From assembly GCF_005047655.1 (NCBI RefSeq), contig NZ_SUKF01000006.1:282434-346433 (forward strand): 64,000 bases of DNA, given 5' to 3'. Source of the DNA: Sinimarinibacterium arenosum. Lineage in GTDB: Bacteria > Pseudomonadota > Gammaproteobacteria > Nevskiales > Nevskiaceae. The notes beneath the pieces are model-generated. The model ran no database searches, had not been told where the DNA came from, and saw only the letters and a list, made by a program, of their open reading frames with translations. Positions 55,596 through 63,863 of this stretch are shown one piece after another (position 1 is the first letter of the stretch; each line of letters starts with the position of its first letter). The position numbers were made by a program, and so were the translations under genes.

Positions 55596-56803
55596 AACCC
55601 CAATTGAACCTTTGCGACGATGCCGCGCTGGATTTCGTTGCTGCCGCCATAGATGCTTGTCGCGCGGCTGTACAGGTGATCAAAGACCAGCGCAGGCGCC
55701 ATGGACGGTCCATGAGTGACACCTGAGAAACCGGCCAAGAGCGATTCGGGCTGAAAAGCCAGTCCAGATTCCCCAATCACTGAAACCACCGCATCCAGAA
55801 TGGCCTGCTGTAGCTCTGAGCCACGGATCTTGAGTAGCGATGCATCGCTCTCACCACCTTTTCCGCGCTCCATATCGGCAGCAATGGAGTAGGCCGATGT
55901 GCGCAGGGTATGCAGCTTCACTTCAAGCTGGGCCAGTCTCAGCCGGAACGGCACCGTGTCACACAAGGCACGACTGCCGTCTTTCAATGAGCGTCCCAAC
56001 TCGGCGAATTGGTCGAGCAGACGGCGTGCCTTACCCAGCTCCGCCACCAGCAAGCGCTCGCGTCCGACAATGAAGCGAGCCAGGTTCCAGCCTTCACCCT
56101 CCTCGCCGACGCGGTCTTCGACCGGAACATGCACCGAGTCCAAAAAGACCTCATTGACGTGATGAATGCCATCGATGGTCCGTATCGGTCGAATCGTTAC
56201 ACCCGGGCTGCGCAGATCAATCAGCAGAAATGAAATTCCCTGCTGCCGCCGCTCGCAGCGCTGCGTTCGGACCAGACAGAAAATCTTGTCGGCCCATTGC
56301 GCCATGGTCGTCCACGTTTTTTGCCCGGAGACGACGTAGTGATCGCCTACGCGTTCGGCAAACATCGAAACCGACGCCAGATCAGATCCCGCGCCGGGCT
56401 CCGAGAATCCCTGACACCACCAGGTCTGCGACTCGCGGATGCCTGGCAAGTACCGCGCTTTCTGACTTTCGCTACCGAAGGTGTAAATCACCGGACCGAC
56501 GAAGCTAAAACCGAAATGAGTGAGCCATGGAGTCCCGGCGCGCTCGAGCTCCTCAATCAGGACGAGTCGCTGCGTGGGCCCCCAGCCGGCGCCTCCATAT
56601 GCCACCGGCCAGTCCCCGACAAACCATCCGCGGCGATGCAACAAGCGTTGCCACTGAACACGGTCTTCTTTTGAAAAATACTCGTGACGACGAATCTTCG
56701 CAGACAGATCATCAGGAATGTCGCGCTCACAAAACTCGCGCACCTCTGACCGAAATGCCTGCTCATCAAATCGACCGGCGCCGCCCTGCCTTTCTCCTTC
56801 CAT
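55592..56803 (-). CDS. Acyl-CoA dehydrogenase, large/alpha-type subunit
   Basis: A 403-residue flavoprotein that would oxidise an acyl-CoA to the 2-enoyl-CoA. FAD- and substrate-binding segments are GFSEPGAGSDLASVSMFAER and YSRATSIYGGSNEIQRGIVAKV. In the latter, Gly occupies the position of the catalytic Glu of medium-chain dehydrogenases, as in other alpha2beta2 ACADs where the base sits elsewhere. The ATG at 56803 lies after a GGAGA; a GTG at 56815 is the alternative. It is the first gene of a four-gene operon (two dehydrogenase genes, hydratase, ligase). Confidence 0.87.
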   Translation of the reverse strand: MEGERQGGAGRFDEQAFRSEVREFCERDIPDDLSAKIRRHEYFSKEDRVQWQRLLHRRGWFVGDWPVAYGGAGWGPTQRLVLIEELERAGTPWLTHFGFSFVGPVIYTFGSESQKARYLPGIRESQTWWCQGFSEPGAGSDLASVSMFAERVGDHYVVSGQKTWTTMAQWADKIFCLVRTQRCERRQQGISFLLIDLRSPGVTIRPIRTIDGIHHVNEVFLDSVHVPVEDRVGEEGEGWNLARFIVGRERLLVAELGKARRLLDQFAELGRSLKDGSRALCDTVPFRLRLAQLEVKLHTLRTSAYSIAADMERGKGGESDASLLKIRGSELQQAILDAVVSVIGESGLAFQPESLLAGFSGVTHGPSMAPALVFDHLYSRATSIYGGSNEIQRGIVAKVQLGL

Positions 56804-56912
56804 ACGCGTCCGCACTCTCCGTTCTCGTTGGTATCAAATTGCCGGCGGCCGTAACTACGGCAGTCAGGGGAGAGTGAATATGCTGATGCGACGATCGCGG
56901 TGAAGCCATCAC

Positions 56913-56943
56913 GCAATACGGGGAACTCTCACACCCATTCGGG
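56913..56943 (-). promoter_or_regulatory. Paired box upstream of the acyl-CoA dehydrogenase operon
   Basis: In the operon direction the boxes read CCCGAATGGG (56943-56934) and CCCGTATTGC (56922-56913), 21 bp apart. The first is a full palindrome of the CCC-N4-GGG type, embedded in TCACCCGAATGGGTG. Distance to the start is 98-130 bp. Confidence 0.7.
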
Positions 56944-56970
56944 TGACCGCAGCAAAGTGAACAACGGACG

Positions 56971-57005
56971 AAAAAAAGCCGGCGGGCGTATACACAGCCG
57001 CCGGC
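56971..57005 (-). terminator. Intrinsic terminator of the SDR-LEH-kinase-regulator operon
   Basis: GCCGGCGG (56978-56985) and CCGCCGGC (56998-57005) form an 8-bp GC-only stem with a 12-nt loop. The minus strand continues with seven T residues. It lies 143 bp after the response regulator stop and just upstream of the dehydrogenase operon's boxes, separating the two operons. Confidence 0.85.
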
Positions 57006-57147
57006 ACGGGGGGAAGAAGCTAGAATTCGTAGGCCATCACGCTGCGCATCCGATAGCGTGATCTTGCTCTGCAGGCCACAGGCCTGCCAGACCGCAATCG
57101 TGTGAGCAGGAGAAATCGCTTGAGGCGGCCCGACTGCAAGCCGACCG

Positions 57148-57789
57148 TTACTCGATGATCTGCATGCGCAAGGCAATCGCTACAGCGTGTGCGCGATCAG
57201 CCGCTCCGATCTTCTCGTAGACCCTGCGCAGATGGGACTTGACAGTGTCTTCACTCAATGAGAGGTCCCGCGCAATCATCTTGTTGCTCTTACCTGCTGC
57301 GAGCGATTCAAGAATATCCATCTCTCTGCCACTGAGAACACTGCTCTCATCGGCAATCTTCGCCTCGCGGGCAAGTCTTTTTAGCAGGGGCATCGTGACC
57401 TCTGCCTGAAGGAACCCACTGCCGGAAGCAACTGCCCGTACGGCGCGCAACAATTCTTCACTTGATGCGCTCTTCATGACATAGCCGGTCGCCCCTGCGT
57501 TCATCGTCGCCCAGACGTAACCCGGATTGTCATACATCGTGAAAACCATAACCTTGCTGGACGCGCTGGCAGCGAAGATCTGCCCAATCGCGCTCATACC
57601 GCTCTGGCCCGGCATCTTGAGATCGAGAAGAACGAGGTCTGGACACAGCGTTTCGATGTCGGCAATGCCAGTTGCGGCGTCCCCACTCTGACCGACGACC
57701 ACAATGTCCGCCTGTGCGTTGAGCATCGCTGCAACTGCTTCTCGCAGCGCTCGATGGTCGTCAATCAGGTATGCGCGAATCTTATTCAT
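57148..57789 (-). CDS. LuxR/NarL-family response regulator
   Basis: A 213-residue transcription factor. Receiver domain: acidic pair LIDDH, phospho-acceptor Asp in LVLLDLKMPG, conserved Lys in YVMKSAS. DNA-binding domain: LSGREMDILESLAAGKSNKMIARDLSLSEDTVKSHLRRVYEK (seen in parts), a standard LuxR helix-turn-helix. It overlaps the histidine kinase gene by 8 bp. Being the only regulator inside the island that lies in the same operon as catabolic genes, it is the likely reader of the paired boxes. Confidence 0.9.
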   Translation of the reverse strand: MNKIRAYLIDDHRALREAVAAMLNAQADIVVVGQSGDAATGIADIETLCPDLVLLDLKMPGQSGMSAIGQIFAASASSKVMVFTMYDNPGYVWATMNAGATGYVMKSASSEELLRAVRAVASGSGFLQAEVTMPLLKRLAREAKIADESSVLSGREMDILESLAAGKSNKMIARDLSLSEDTVKSHLRRVYEKIGAADRAHAVAIALRMQIIE

Positions 57790-59065
57790 CGGGTGTATGC
57801 CCTGGTAGCCTGACCACAATTTTTGTTCCGCTGCCGTCCCCTTGGCTGAGGATCTTCAGGCAGCCTCCAAGCGCCTCAGCGCGCTCCCGCATCGCCATCA
57901 GTCCATAATGCCCAAGGGGAACATTTCCGGCGTCGAATCCGGGGCCGTCATCCGCTATCGTGAGCAATACGTCACTCCCATCCGGCACGAATCTGACTTC
58001 TACTTGCTTTGGATTTGCGTGCTTGCGCAGGTTCAGCATCGCTTCCTGCAGAATCCTGAACAGAGCGGCGTCGTACCGTGAACGCCAGCCGCGCAAGGAC
58101 GGATCGATATGAACATTCAACTCAAAGGAAACAACGTCAGATAACTTCATCAAGTACTCGACGGCGGCTTCGTAGAAACCCAGCTCCTCAAGCACAGTCG
58201 GCTGCAGTTCGTTCATGATGTTGCGTACATCATGCGTACATTCGCTGATTTCCTTGGCCAGCATATCCAAATGCGACTGCACTTTCTGCTGCTGACCGAC
58301 ATCCGATCTCAGGCGTTCCGAGATTTGGCGCAAGTTGAACATCCGACCGCTCATTCGATCATGCAGATCGTGCGCGATGTTCTTTTTCTCCTCCTCACCG
58401 GCGTTGATCAGCCGATGAAGCAGCCAGCGAAGTCGCTGGCTGGCTTGGAATAGCGAATGGGATTGCTGCTGCACGAGAGCGATGTTTTGTCGCGCCCAGT
58501 TAGCCAACATGGCCGCCATCGCAGTAATGACACCAAGGTAGTACAACGCGATCAGGAGTGCCTTCAGCTCTGCGTTCGAGTCCGGAGCGTATAGATATAA
58601 CAGCACTGCCAGCAGACCATTGACCAGGGCAATGCCGATCAGCTTGCTTGGTCCGAACCGAAATGCGGTCGCCAGCAAGGTGAAGTAGAAGAACACAAAG
58701 AAAATGGAGTTGATGCCCCCGGTTGCATAACAGATGGCAAAGGCCGCCAGAGGGTCACCAAGCGTCGTGATTGCGGAGGTTCTCTGGATGTTGCTCCCAC
58801 GCTGAGCACTCCAGTACGACCACGTAGTGTAGAGCACCCCGCAGACAAAGATCGCCCATGCCAAGTTCCTGTCAGCTCCGTACCCCTGCAGGTACAGAAC
58901 CACTAACCAACTGAGCATGCCAATAACGCGGATCCACAAAATCTCGCGTTCTGCGCGCTTCAGATGGGTTAGCAATCGCTCACTTTCAAGCACAGCCGCA
59001 GTGCTTTCCGGTGAGCAATCCTCCAAGGCTTCGGGAGTATGAGTTCTCATGTCGTATGTAAGCAT
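57782..59065 (-). CDS. NarX-type sensor histidine kinase (HisKA_3)
   Basis: A membrane kinase of about 427 residues. Six hydrophobic segments cover about residues 45-200 without a large periplasmic loop, so it may sense a membrane-dissolved compound or lipid state directly. The H-box is IAHDLHDRMSGRMFNLRQI, of the HisKA_3 class that pairs with LuxR-type regulators. The ATPase domain has ILQEAMLNLRKHANPKQ and a GPGFDAGN box. Start is uncertain (ATGs at 59065, 59050 and a longer one at 59131). It overlaps the response regulator gene and follows the LEH-like gene by about 70 bp. Confidence 0.85.
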   Translation of the reverse strand: MLTYDMRTHTPEALEDCSPESTAAVLESERLLTHLKRAEREILWIRVIGMLSWLVVLYLQGYGADRNLAWAIFVCGVLYTTWSYWSAQRGSNIQRTSAITTLGDPLAAFAICYATGGINSIFFVFFYFTLLATAFRFGPSKLIGIALVNGLLAVLLYLYAPDSNAELKALLIALYYLGVITAMAAMLANWARQNIALVQQQSHSLFQASQRLRWLLHRLINAGEEEKKNIAHDLHDRMSGRMFNLRQISERLRSDVGQQQKVQSHLDMLAKEISECTHDVRNIMNELQPTVLEELGFYEAAVEYLMKLSDVVSFELNVHIDPSLRGWRSRYDAALFRILQEAMLNLRKHANPKQVEVRFVPDGSDVLLTIADDGPGFDAGNVPLGHYGLMAMRERAEALGGCLKILSQGDGSGTKIVVRLPGHTPDE

Positions 59066-59137
59066 ACGCAGATCCGATGCGCCAAAGGAGTATGAGGAAC
59101 GACCAAACGCCTGCAGTCCCTGCCAGGTCAATCTAGC

Positions 59138-59539
59138 TCAGAGAGACAAGCCGCTTTGCCTTTGAAAGTCCCCAAGATCGAAGTAGTCGCTAAAGCGAAC
59201 GATCTTCCCTCCTGCAAGCTCGAATACCCCGGTTACCGGGAGTTCTATTCGACGTCCATCGTGCATCACGAAACGATCGACGCGCTCAACGAGCACAAGA
59301 TCCGTCGATGATGCGATGCTGACAACATCCAGCGACGCCTGCGCAAATACGTCGAGAAACTGAGCGAATATTTTTCGAATCCCTGCAATTCCCTTGATTG
59401 GGGCAACAGGCACGTTGTGATAGACCGCGTCTTCGGAAAAATAGCTGACCAGGTGATCAAGATCACGGCAGTTCCAGCTGCCTAGGAAAGCCCGCACTAA
59501 GTCCGCGGAGCTTTTCGCTTCCGCATTTGTTCTGTCCAT
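59138..59539 (-). CDS. Limonene-1,2-epoxide hydrolase-type protein (SnoaL/NTF2 fold)
   Basis: A 133-residue cone-fold enzyme predicted to hydrolyse an epoxide to a diol in one step. Counting from the ATG at 59539, all five residues known from Rhodococcus LEH appear in place: Tyr40 and Asn42 (AVYHNVPV), Arg86 and Asp88 (LVERVDRF) and Asp118 (FSDYFDLGDF). The block GVFELAGGKI also matches. Many SnoaL-like proteins lack this set, so a true epoxide hydrolase is favoured. It lies 28 bp after the SDR gene and before the histidine kinase gene. Confidence 0.82.
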   Translation of the reverse strand: MDRTNAEAKSSADLVRAFLGSWNCRDLDHLVSYFSEDAVYHNVPVAPIKGIAGIRKIFAQFLDVFAQASLDVVSIASSTDLVLVERVDRFVMHDGRRIELPVTGVFELAGGKIVRFSDYFDLGDFQRQSGLSL

Positions 59540-59567
59540 GCCTGCGCCCCATTTGTCGTTGTCGCCA

Positions 59568-60329
59568 CTACTGCGCCGCATAGCCCCCGTCGACCGCCAG
59601 CGCGTGTCCCGTGACAAAACTGGATTTTTCAGAACCAAGCCAGATTGCTGCTTCGGCTATCTCGTCGGTGGTACCCAATCGGCCCATCGGCTTGAGCGCG
59701 AGCAGCCCTTGTCGTATTGCCGGATCTGCGTCGATCAGGCGTTCGAGCAACGCGGTTTCGACCATGCCCGGGCACAGGGCGTTGACCCGAACACCTGTCT
59801 TGGCAACCGTAATCGCGGTCGACCTCACCAGACCAACGACGCCATGCTTGCTGGCAACATAAGCGGGCAACCCAGCTGCCCCGACGAGGCCTGCAACCGA
59901 CGCGGTGGCCACAATTGACCCGCTGCCGCGTTCTGTCATGGAGGGCAATACCGCCTTGATGGTACGGAAGATTCCGTTGAGATTGATATCAATGACACGG
60001 AGAAACGCCTCCTCCGTGCAATCCGCCGGGGACCCCAGCGGTCCCTCGACACCTGCGTTGGCGTAGACAACATCGGGAGCGCCAAATCGATCCGTCGCCA
60101 GAGCAACGAGTGCGTCGACGTCGCTCTGACTGCGAACATCGCATACGGCCCAGGCGACCCTAGCGCCCGATTGCATCAATTCACCCGCTGTTTTCTCGAG
60201 CTCGCTGGCGGCGACATCGCCCAAGACCAGCGCGGCACCTTCTTTCGCCGCAGCCCGAGCAATCGCTGCTCCGATGCCCATAGCAGCACCTGTGACCAGC
60301 ACCACCTTGTCCGTCATCAGTTTCGTCAT
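59568..60329 (-). CDS. Short-chain dehydrogenase/reductase
   Basis: A 253-residue NAD(P)-dependent oxidoreductase. Cofactor motif TGAAMGIGAAIA, catalytic Ser in IVATASVAG, Tyr and Lys in PAYVASKHG, and NAG in YANAGVEGPLG. It may oxidise the diol or alcohol produced by the epoxide hydrolases; the direction and substrate are inferred from position. ATG 60329 with GGAGGAGCGAG upstream is preferred over an in-frame start at 60380, which would run into the operator region. It heads the SDR-LEH-kinase-regulator operon. Confidence 0.87.
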   Translation of the reverse strand: MTKLMTDKVVLVTGAAMGIGAAIARAAAKEGAALVLGDVAASELEKTAGELMQSGARVAWAVCDVRSQSDVDALVALATDRFGAPDVVYANAGVEGPLGSPADCTEEAFLRVIDINLNGIFRTIKAVLPSMTERGSGSIVATASVAGLVGAAGLPAYVASKHGVVGLVRSTAITVAKTGVRVNALCPGMVETALLERLIDADPAIRQGLLALKPMGRLGTTDEIAEAAIWLGSEKSSFVTGHALAVDGGYAAQ

Positions 60330-60392
60330 GGAAACTCGCTCCTCCAAATTTTGTAAGACCAGCTTCGCTTTCAGGCGCACGGTCAGCTATCC

Positions 60393-60423
60393 CCCATTCG
60401 GGGAGACGGCCGACCCAAATGGG
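60393..60423 (-). promoter_or_regulatory. Paired box upstream of the SDR-LEH-kinase-regulator operon
   Basis: In the operon direction the boxes read CCCATTTGGG (60423-60414) and CCCGAATGGG (60402-60393), 21 bp apart. Both are palindromic, the best pair in the island, and they sit 64-94 bp before the SDR start codon. The regulator gene is in this same operon, so autoregulation is implied. Confidence 0.75.
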
Positions 60424-60534
60424 TGACTCCGCTCGTGACGAGTCAGGCCCGCTGGCAGTTGTTGTCCTGAGTACCTGGAGTCAGATGGAATATGTCCGAC
60501 TCCGCCAAGTAGACCTTGCCGTTACTGCCAGTCC

Positions 60535-63054
60535 TTAAGTGTGATGTGGTGGCAGTCCCGGGGCTGGAGTGTCGTATTGGCCATTGCGACCATCACGAAA
60601 GTTGCGATCGATCATCGTGCGCTTGAAGCGCAATTTTGTTCCCAGCCACTTGCCCACCACTTTTGCTGCCACGCGTGGCGTCATGAGACTGCCCGGCGGA
60701 GAAACGAAGTGCACCACTGAAAGGAGCTGCCGATAAATGTCCATGTCGTCGTGCGAGAGCTCGGTGAGTCGGTCCATGTACCAGGTCAGCCCACCGAAAT
60801 ACCATGGCCGCTTGGAATCGACATGATGAATCCACGGATAGCGCAAATTTTGCTCGCGCACGACGAACCAGACGAGATCTCCGATCTTGCCGATCTTTCG
60901 GTTATATCGATGCACAAAGGCCTCGCTGCCAAAATCGTCGCTCTGCAATAGCGCTCTCAGCTCGCTGAGCTCGAGCAATCCCTTGGTCATCCCGGCACCG
61001 GATACCGGATCAGCGCTGGCATAGGCATCGCCAACTACGACGAGACCGGCAGGAAGGCGCTTCATCCTCTCGTAGTGAAGCCGCACCATATCCGGGTAAC
61101 GGAAGTTATAGACCGGTGAAATAGCTTTGAGGCCCTCAAGGTTGTGGGCCACTTCCGAATTTGGCATCAGCTTCGCAAATTCACGGAACTCCTCGTCATT
61201 TCTTGGGGGTGAATAGCAGTTGTACGCAACCAGAGACGTCGACAGTGTTGTCCTGCTCGAGTCTGTGTAGTACTGAGCCGTGTAGTGCTCCTGATGCGGG
61301 CGGTACGCATAGCAAATGACCATGACCTTGTCCTGCCACTGCCGCTCCGGTGGAACCGCATGCCGCATCGTCGAGTAAAAACAGTTGATGCTGTCACGCT
61401 CAGCCTCGGGCGCACCAATACCAATGCGCTCAAGAATCTTTGGCACCGGGGTGTTCTTGCCCGATGCGTCAACGACGAATTCTGCCGGTATCGGCTGCAG
61501 CTGGCCGTCAATGGAAGCGCCGACGCCTAGAACCCGGTTCGATTCCTTGTCATAAATAAGGTCGTGGACCTCGGTGTCGTATCGGAACTCTATACGCGCC
61601 TCGTCATCAAGGCGACGCCGGACACACCACTCGAGCAGCGGACGACCAGCGCAAACGATCTCAATGCCACTTTTGCAGACTTTCTTCCACGCACCTGCCA
61701 TGTACAGCCGATACTGCTCAGCCATATCAACTTTGAAGGCTCCAGCGCGCACCATGTCATCGATGATGCCCGGGAACACTGTTTCGAGCATGCGCTGGCC
61801 AGCGATCAGCAGGTGGTGCAGATGCCAGCCCTGAGCGACGCCTGGACGACCTTCCATACGGTGATGGCCGCTGTCCTTTTCAAGAACGATGACCCGCTCA
61901 AACTTCTGCAGCAGCACCTTCGCCGTAGACATTCCGATGATGCTACCGCCCACGACGATGGCGGTACCTTTTCCGCGCTTGCGGAGATCACCGTAGTCCA
62001 GAGTCTTTGCAGCAAGGCGCGGCGGCAAGCCTGCTGCCGTGCCAGTACCAGTTGGAACGAACTTCTCGTAATAGAGTGCGAGATTGTGTAGCCGGTGGGC
62101 ATCGAACCACCGCCGCGTCGCCTCGACCATGGCCGGGGGACCGCACAGATAAACGTCCACATCCCCATCGTTGAGATCACGCTCATCGAGCAGATCTGTG
62201 ATGAGGCCTGTCGGCCCGGTCCATCGGGTGTCCGGCTCCGAGACGATGATGCGCACGTCCAGAGTCGCACAGGACTCACTCAGCGCCTTCAAGGCTTCGA
62301 TCTTGCAGAGGTCGTCATAGCGGGTGACGCCGTAGTACAGGCGAACCGGCTGCGCACATTCATGGCGAGTCAAATGATCAGCGATTGCGAGGATCGCCGA
62401 CAGCCCTGTCCCTCCGGCCATTAGAACGACCGGACGTGTCACGTCGCGCAGGTAGAAGCGCCCCTTGCTGCCACGCAACTGAATTCGATCTCCGGCGCGC
62501 GCGCGCGTGCGCAGGTAGTCCGACATGGCGCCCTCTGGCAGCAGCCTGACGATGAACTCCAGACTGTTTTCGTCGTTGGCAACATGCGCGTAGGAGTAAC
62601 TTCTCCAGAGGCTGGTGCCGGGCACCATAAGTTGCGCAAACTGTCCGGGATGGTAATTTAATTTCTCACCAAGACTGGAAGCATCTATTCGCAGAATCGC
62701 GGTCGAGTCCGATACGATTTCAACGGACTGGACAATGGCTTCTCCGGCAACAAGGCGCGCTGCATTGGCATTCGCCGGATATTCAAGCTCCACCACACAA
62801 TCTGAGCGCACTCTGGCCTGACAGGTAAGTATCTTGCGAGCATCACGCTCCTGTTCGCTCAGACCCTCAGTGCGCCCCAGTTCGTAAGAACCGCTTGTGC
62901 AGTTACCGACGCAGGTTCCGCACAAGCCACTCTGACACTCGTTAACGATCGGAACACCGCTCGCCTCCGCAGCGTCAAGAATCGTTTGTTCCTCTGACAT
63001 ATTCAACAGCTTCTCGGTGCCGTCCGAATATCGGACCGTGACCCTGTGCAACAT
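60535..63054 (-). CDS. Fused ferredoxin-type reductase and FAD monooxygenase (epoxidase-like)
   Basis: An 839-residue multidomain flavoprotein. Residues 1-95 form a plant-type [2Fe-2S] domain with Cys40, Cys45, Cys48 and Cys78. Residues about 100-335 form a BenC-like reductase: FAD motif RSYSYA at 151, NAD motif GGTGLSA at 214, CGPPAM at 304. From about 362 a second flavoprotein begins: Rossmann motif VVGGSIIG at 367, the GRPGVAQGWHLHHLL segment near 402, VVDASG at 527 and the second FAD motif GDAYASADPVSGAGMT at 675. The latter half resembles LasC/MonCI-type epoxidases and related hydroxylases. I infer an NADH-dependent self-sufficient monooxygenase. ATG 63054 follows GGAGGAG. Confidence 0.83.
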   Translation of the reverse strand: MLHRVTVRYSDGTEKLLNMSEEQTILDAAEASGVPIVNECQSGLCGTCVGNCTSGSYELGRTEGLSEQERDARKILTCQARVRSDCVVELEYPANANAARLVAGEAIVQSVEIVSDSTAILRIDASSLGEKLNYHPGQFAQLMVPGTSLWRSYSYAHVANDENSLEFIVRLLPEGAMSDYLRTRARAGDRIQLRGSKGRFYLRDVTRPVVLMAGGTGLSAILAIADHLTRHECAQPVRLYYGVTRYDDLCKIEALKALSESCATLDVRIIVSEPDTRWTGPTGLITDLLDERDLNDGDVDVYLCGPPAMVEATRRWFDAHRLHNLALYYEKFVPTGTGTAAGLPPRLAAKTLDYGDLRKRGKGTAIVVGGSIIGMSTAKVLLQKFERVIVLEKDSGHHRMEGRPGVAQGWHLHHLLIAGQRMLETVFPGIIDDMVRAGAFKVDMAEQYRLYMAGAWKKVCKSGIEIVCAGRPLLEWCVRRRLDDEARIEFRYDTEVHDLIYDKESNRVLGVGASIDGQLQPIPAEFVVDASGKNTPVPKILERIGIGAPEAERDSINCFYSTMRHAVPPERQWQDKVMVICYAYRPHQEHYTAQYYTDSSRTTLSTSLVAYNCYSPPRNDEEFREFAKLMPNSEVAHNLEGLKAISPVYNFRYPDMVRLHYERMKRLPAGLVVVGDAYASADPVSGAGMTKGLLELSELRALLQSDDFGSEAFVHRYNRKIGKIGDLVWFVVREQNLRYPWIHHVDSKRPWYFGGLTWYMDRLTELSHDDMDIYRQLLSVVHFVSPPGSLMTPRVAAKVVGKWLGTKLRFKRTMIDRNFRDGRNGQYDTPAPGLPPHHT

Positions 63055-63214
63055 GAGTTTTCACTCCTCCGTGCGTTGTCACCCAAGTCATCTTGAGCGT
63101 GGGAATAGGTGGCGATTTCGGCACCAGCGCCTTATCCGTGCAGGCATTGCGCAGAACCTTCCACCTCCCATTACGCGGCATAACATCGCCGAGCTTCGAT
63201 GACTTTGTTATCGC

Positions 63215-63246
63215 TCATATAGGGGAACGGACTGTTCCGTTCAGGG
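63215..63246 (-). promoter_or_regulatory. Paired box upstream of the fusion monooxygenase
   Basis: In the gene direction the boxes read CCCTGAACGG (63246-63237) and CCCTATATGA (63224-63215), 22 bp apart (one more than at the other sites). They lie 161-192 bp before the ATG. Match to the consensus is weaker than elsewhere. Confidence 0.5.
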
Positions 63247-63807
63247 GGTGTGACCGGAGACAACAGAAATGGCTCCACATCGATCAGCACGGCACCGCTG
63301 GCGACCGCCGCTTCCGCTTTGAAAGCGGAAAACCAGGGCTATTCCGTCTATCGCCGTCGATACTCTCAAGGAAATCAAAAATTGTACGGGCCGGCTGACG
63401 TCACCGACGCGCCGATTTCGATCAAATCGATTGGAGAATAGTGAACGCCCAACGACAAGATTGCCCCCGTAACGAGAGGTTCCACCGCAGTCGGAACCTG
63501 TCGCATTGCCTAAACGTTGCTCCTTGAATTGCGGATCGCGCGCCCATTCCAGCGTCAGACCGTCGCCGCCTGACTGCGCTGTTCGTTGAAACAGGTTCAC
63601 CACCTCACCCGCTGCCTGAACGTCACCGGCATCGCTTGCTCGAGGTTCACTCGAATCGCCGACGTGTCTGGATACAACACAAATACAGAGACGATTGCGG
63701 CGCCGTGCGGCTGCCTGGGTTGCACACGCGAACTCTTGGAGTTCATACCGGACCAGAAATCCAGTCCCAAGAGCGGTGGTCAAAAATCCTGAGTTCCTGG
63801 AATGCGT

Positions 63808-63846
63808 GGTCTCAGACGGTCTCAGGATGGTCTCAATTTGGTCTCA
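63808..63846. repeat. Four helically phased GGTCTCA direct repeats
   Basis: GGTCTCA occurs at 63808, 63818, 63829 and 63840, spaced 10, 11 and 11 bp. They lie about 30 bp outside the IS3 end, in no reading frame I support. Repeats on one helical face can bind a protein cooperatively; nothing else identifies a role. Confidence 0.7.
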
Positions 63847-63863
63847 GACAACAAAAAAGGAGC

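Larger units (their letters stand above)
56816..57147. other. Intergenic region upstream of the dehydrogenase operon, 332 bp
   Basis: Contains the paired regulatory boxes at 56913-56943 and the terminator of the two-component operon at 56971-57005. The remaining 140 bp next to the response regulator gene hold no coding sequence I can support. Confidence 0.6.

Noticed and set aside
57006..57147. Short minus-strand reading ending in RSVMAYEF, resembling the C-terminus of an outer-membrane protein
   Set aside because: The upstream part does not look like beta-barrel strands; it is too short to support a pseudogene.
63241..63783. 180-codon minus-strand frame near the right edge
   Set aside because: No family resemblance, covers the phased promoter box next to the fusion gene, and has no clear ribosome site. 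Retained only as a note.
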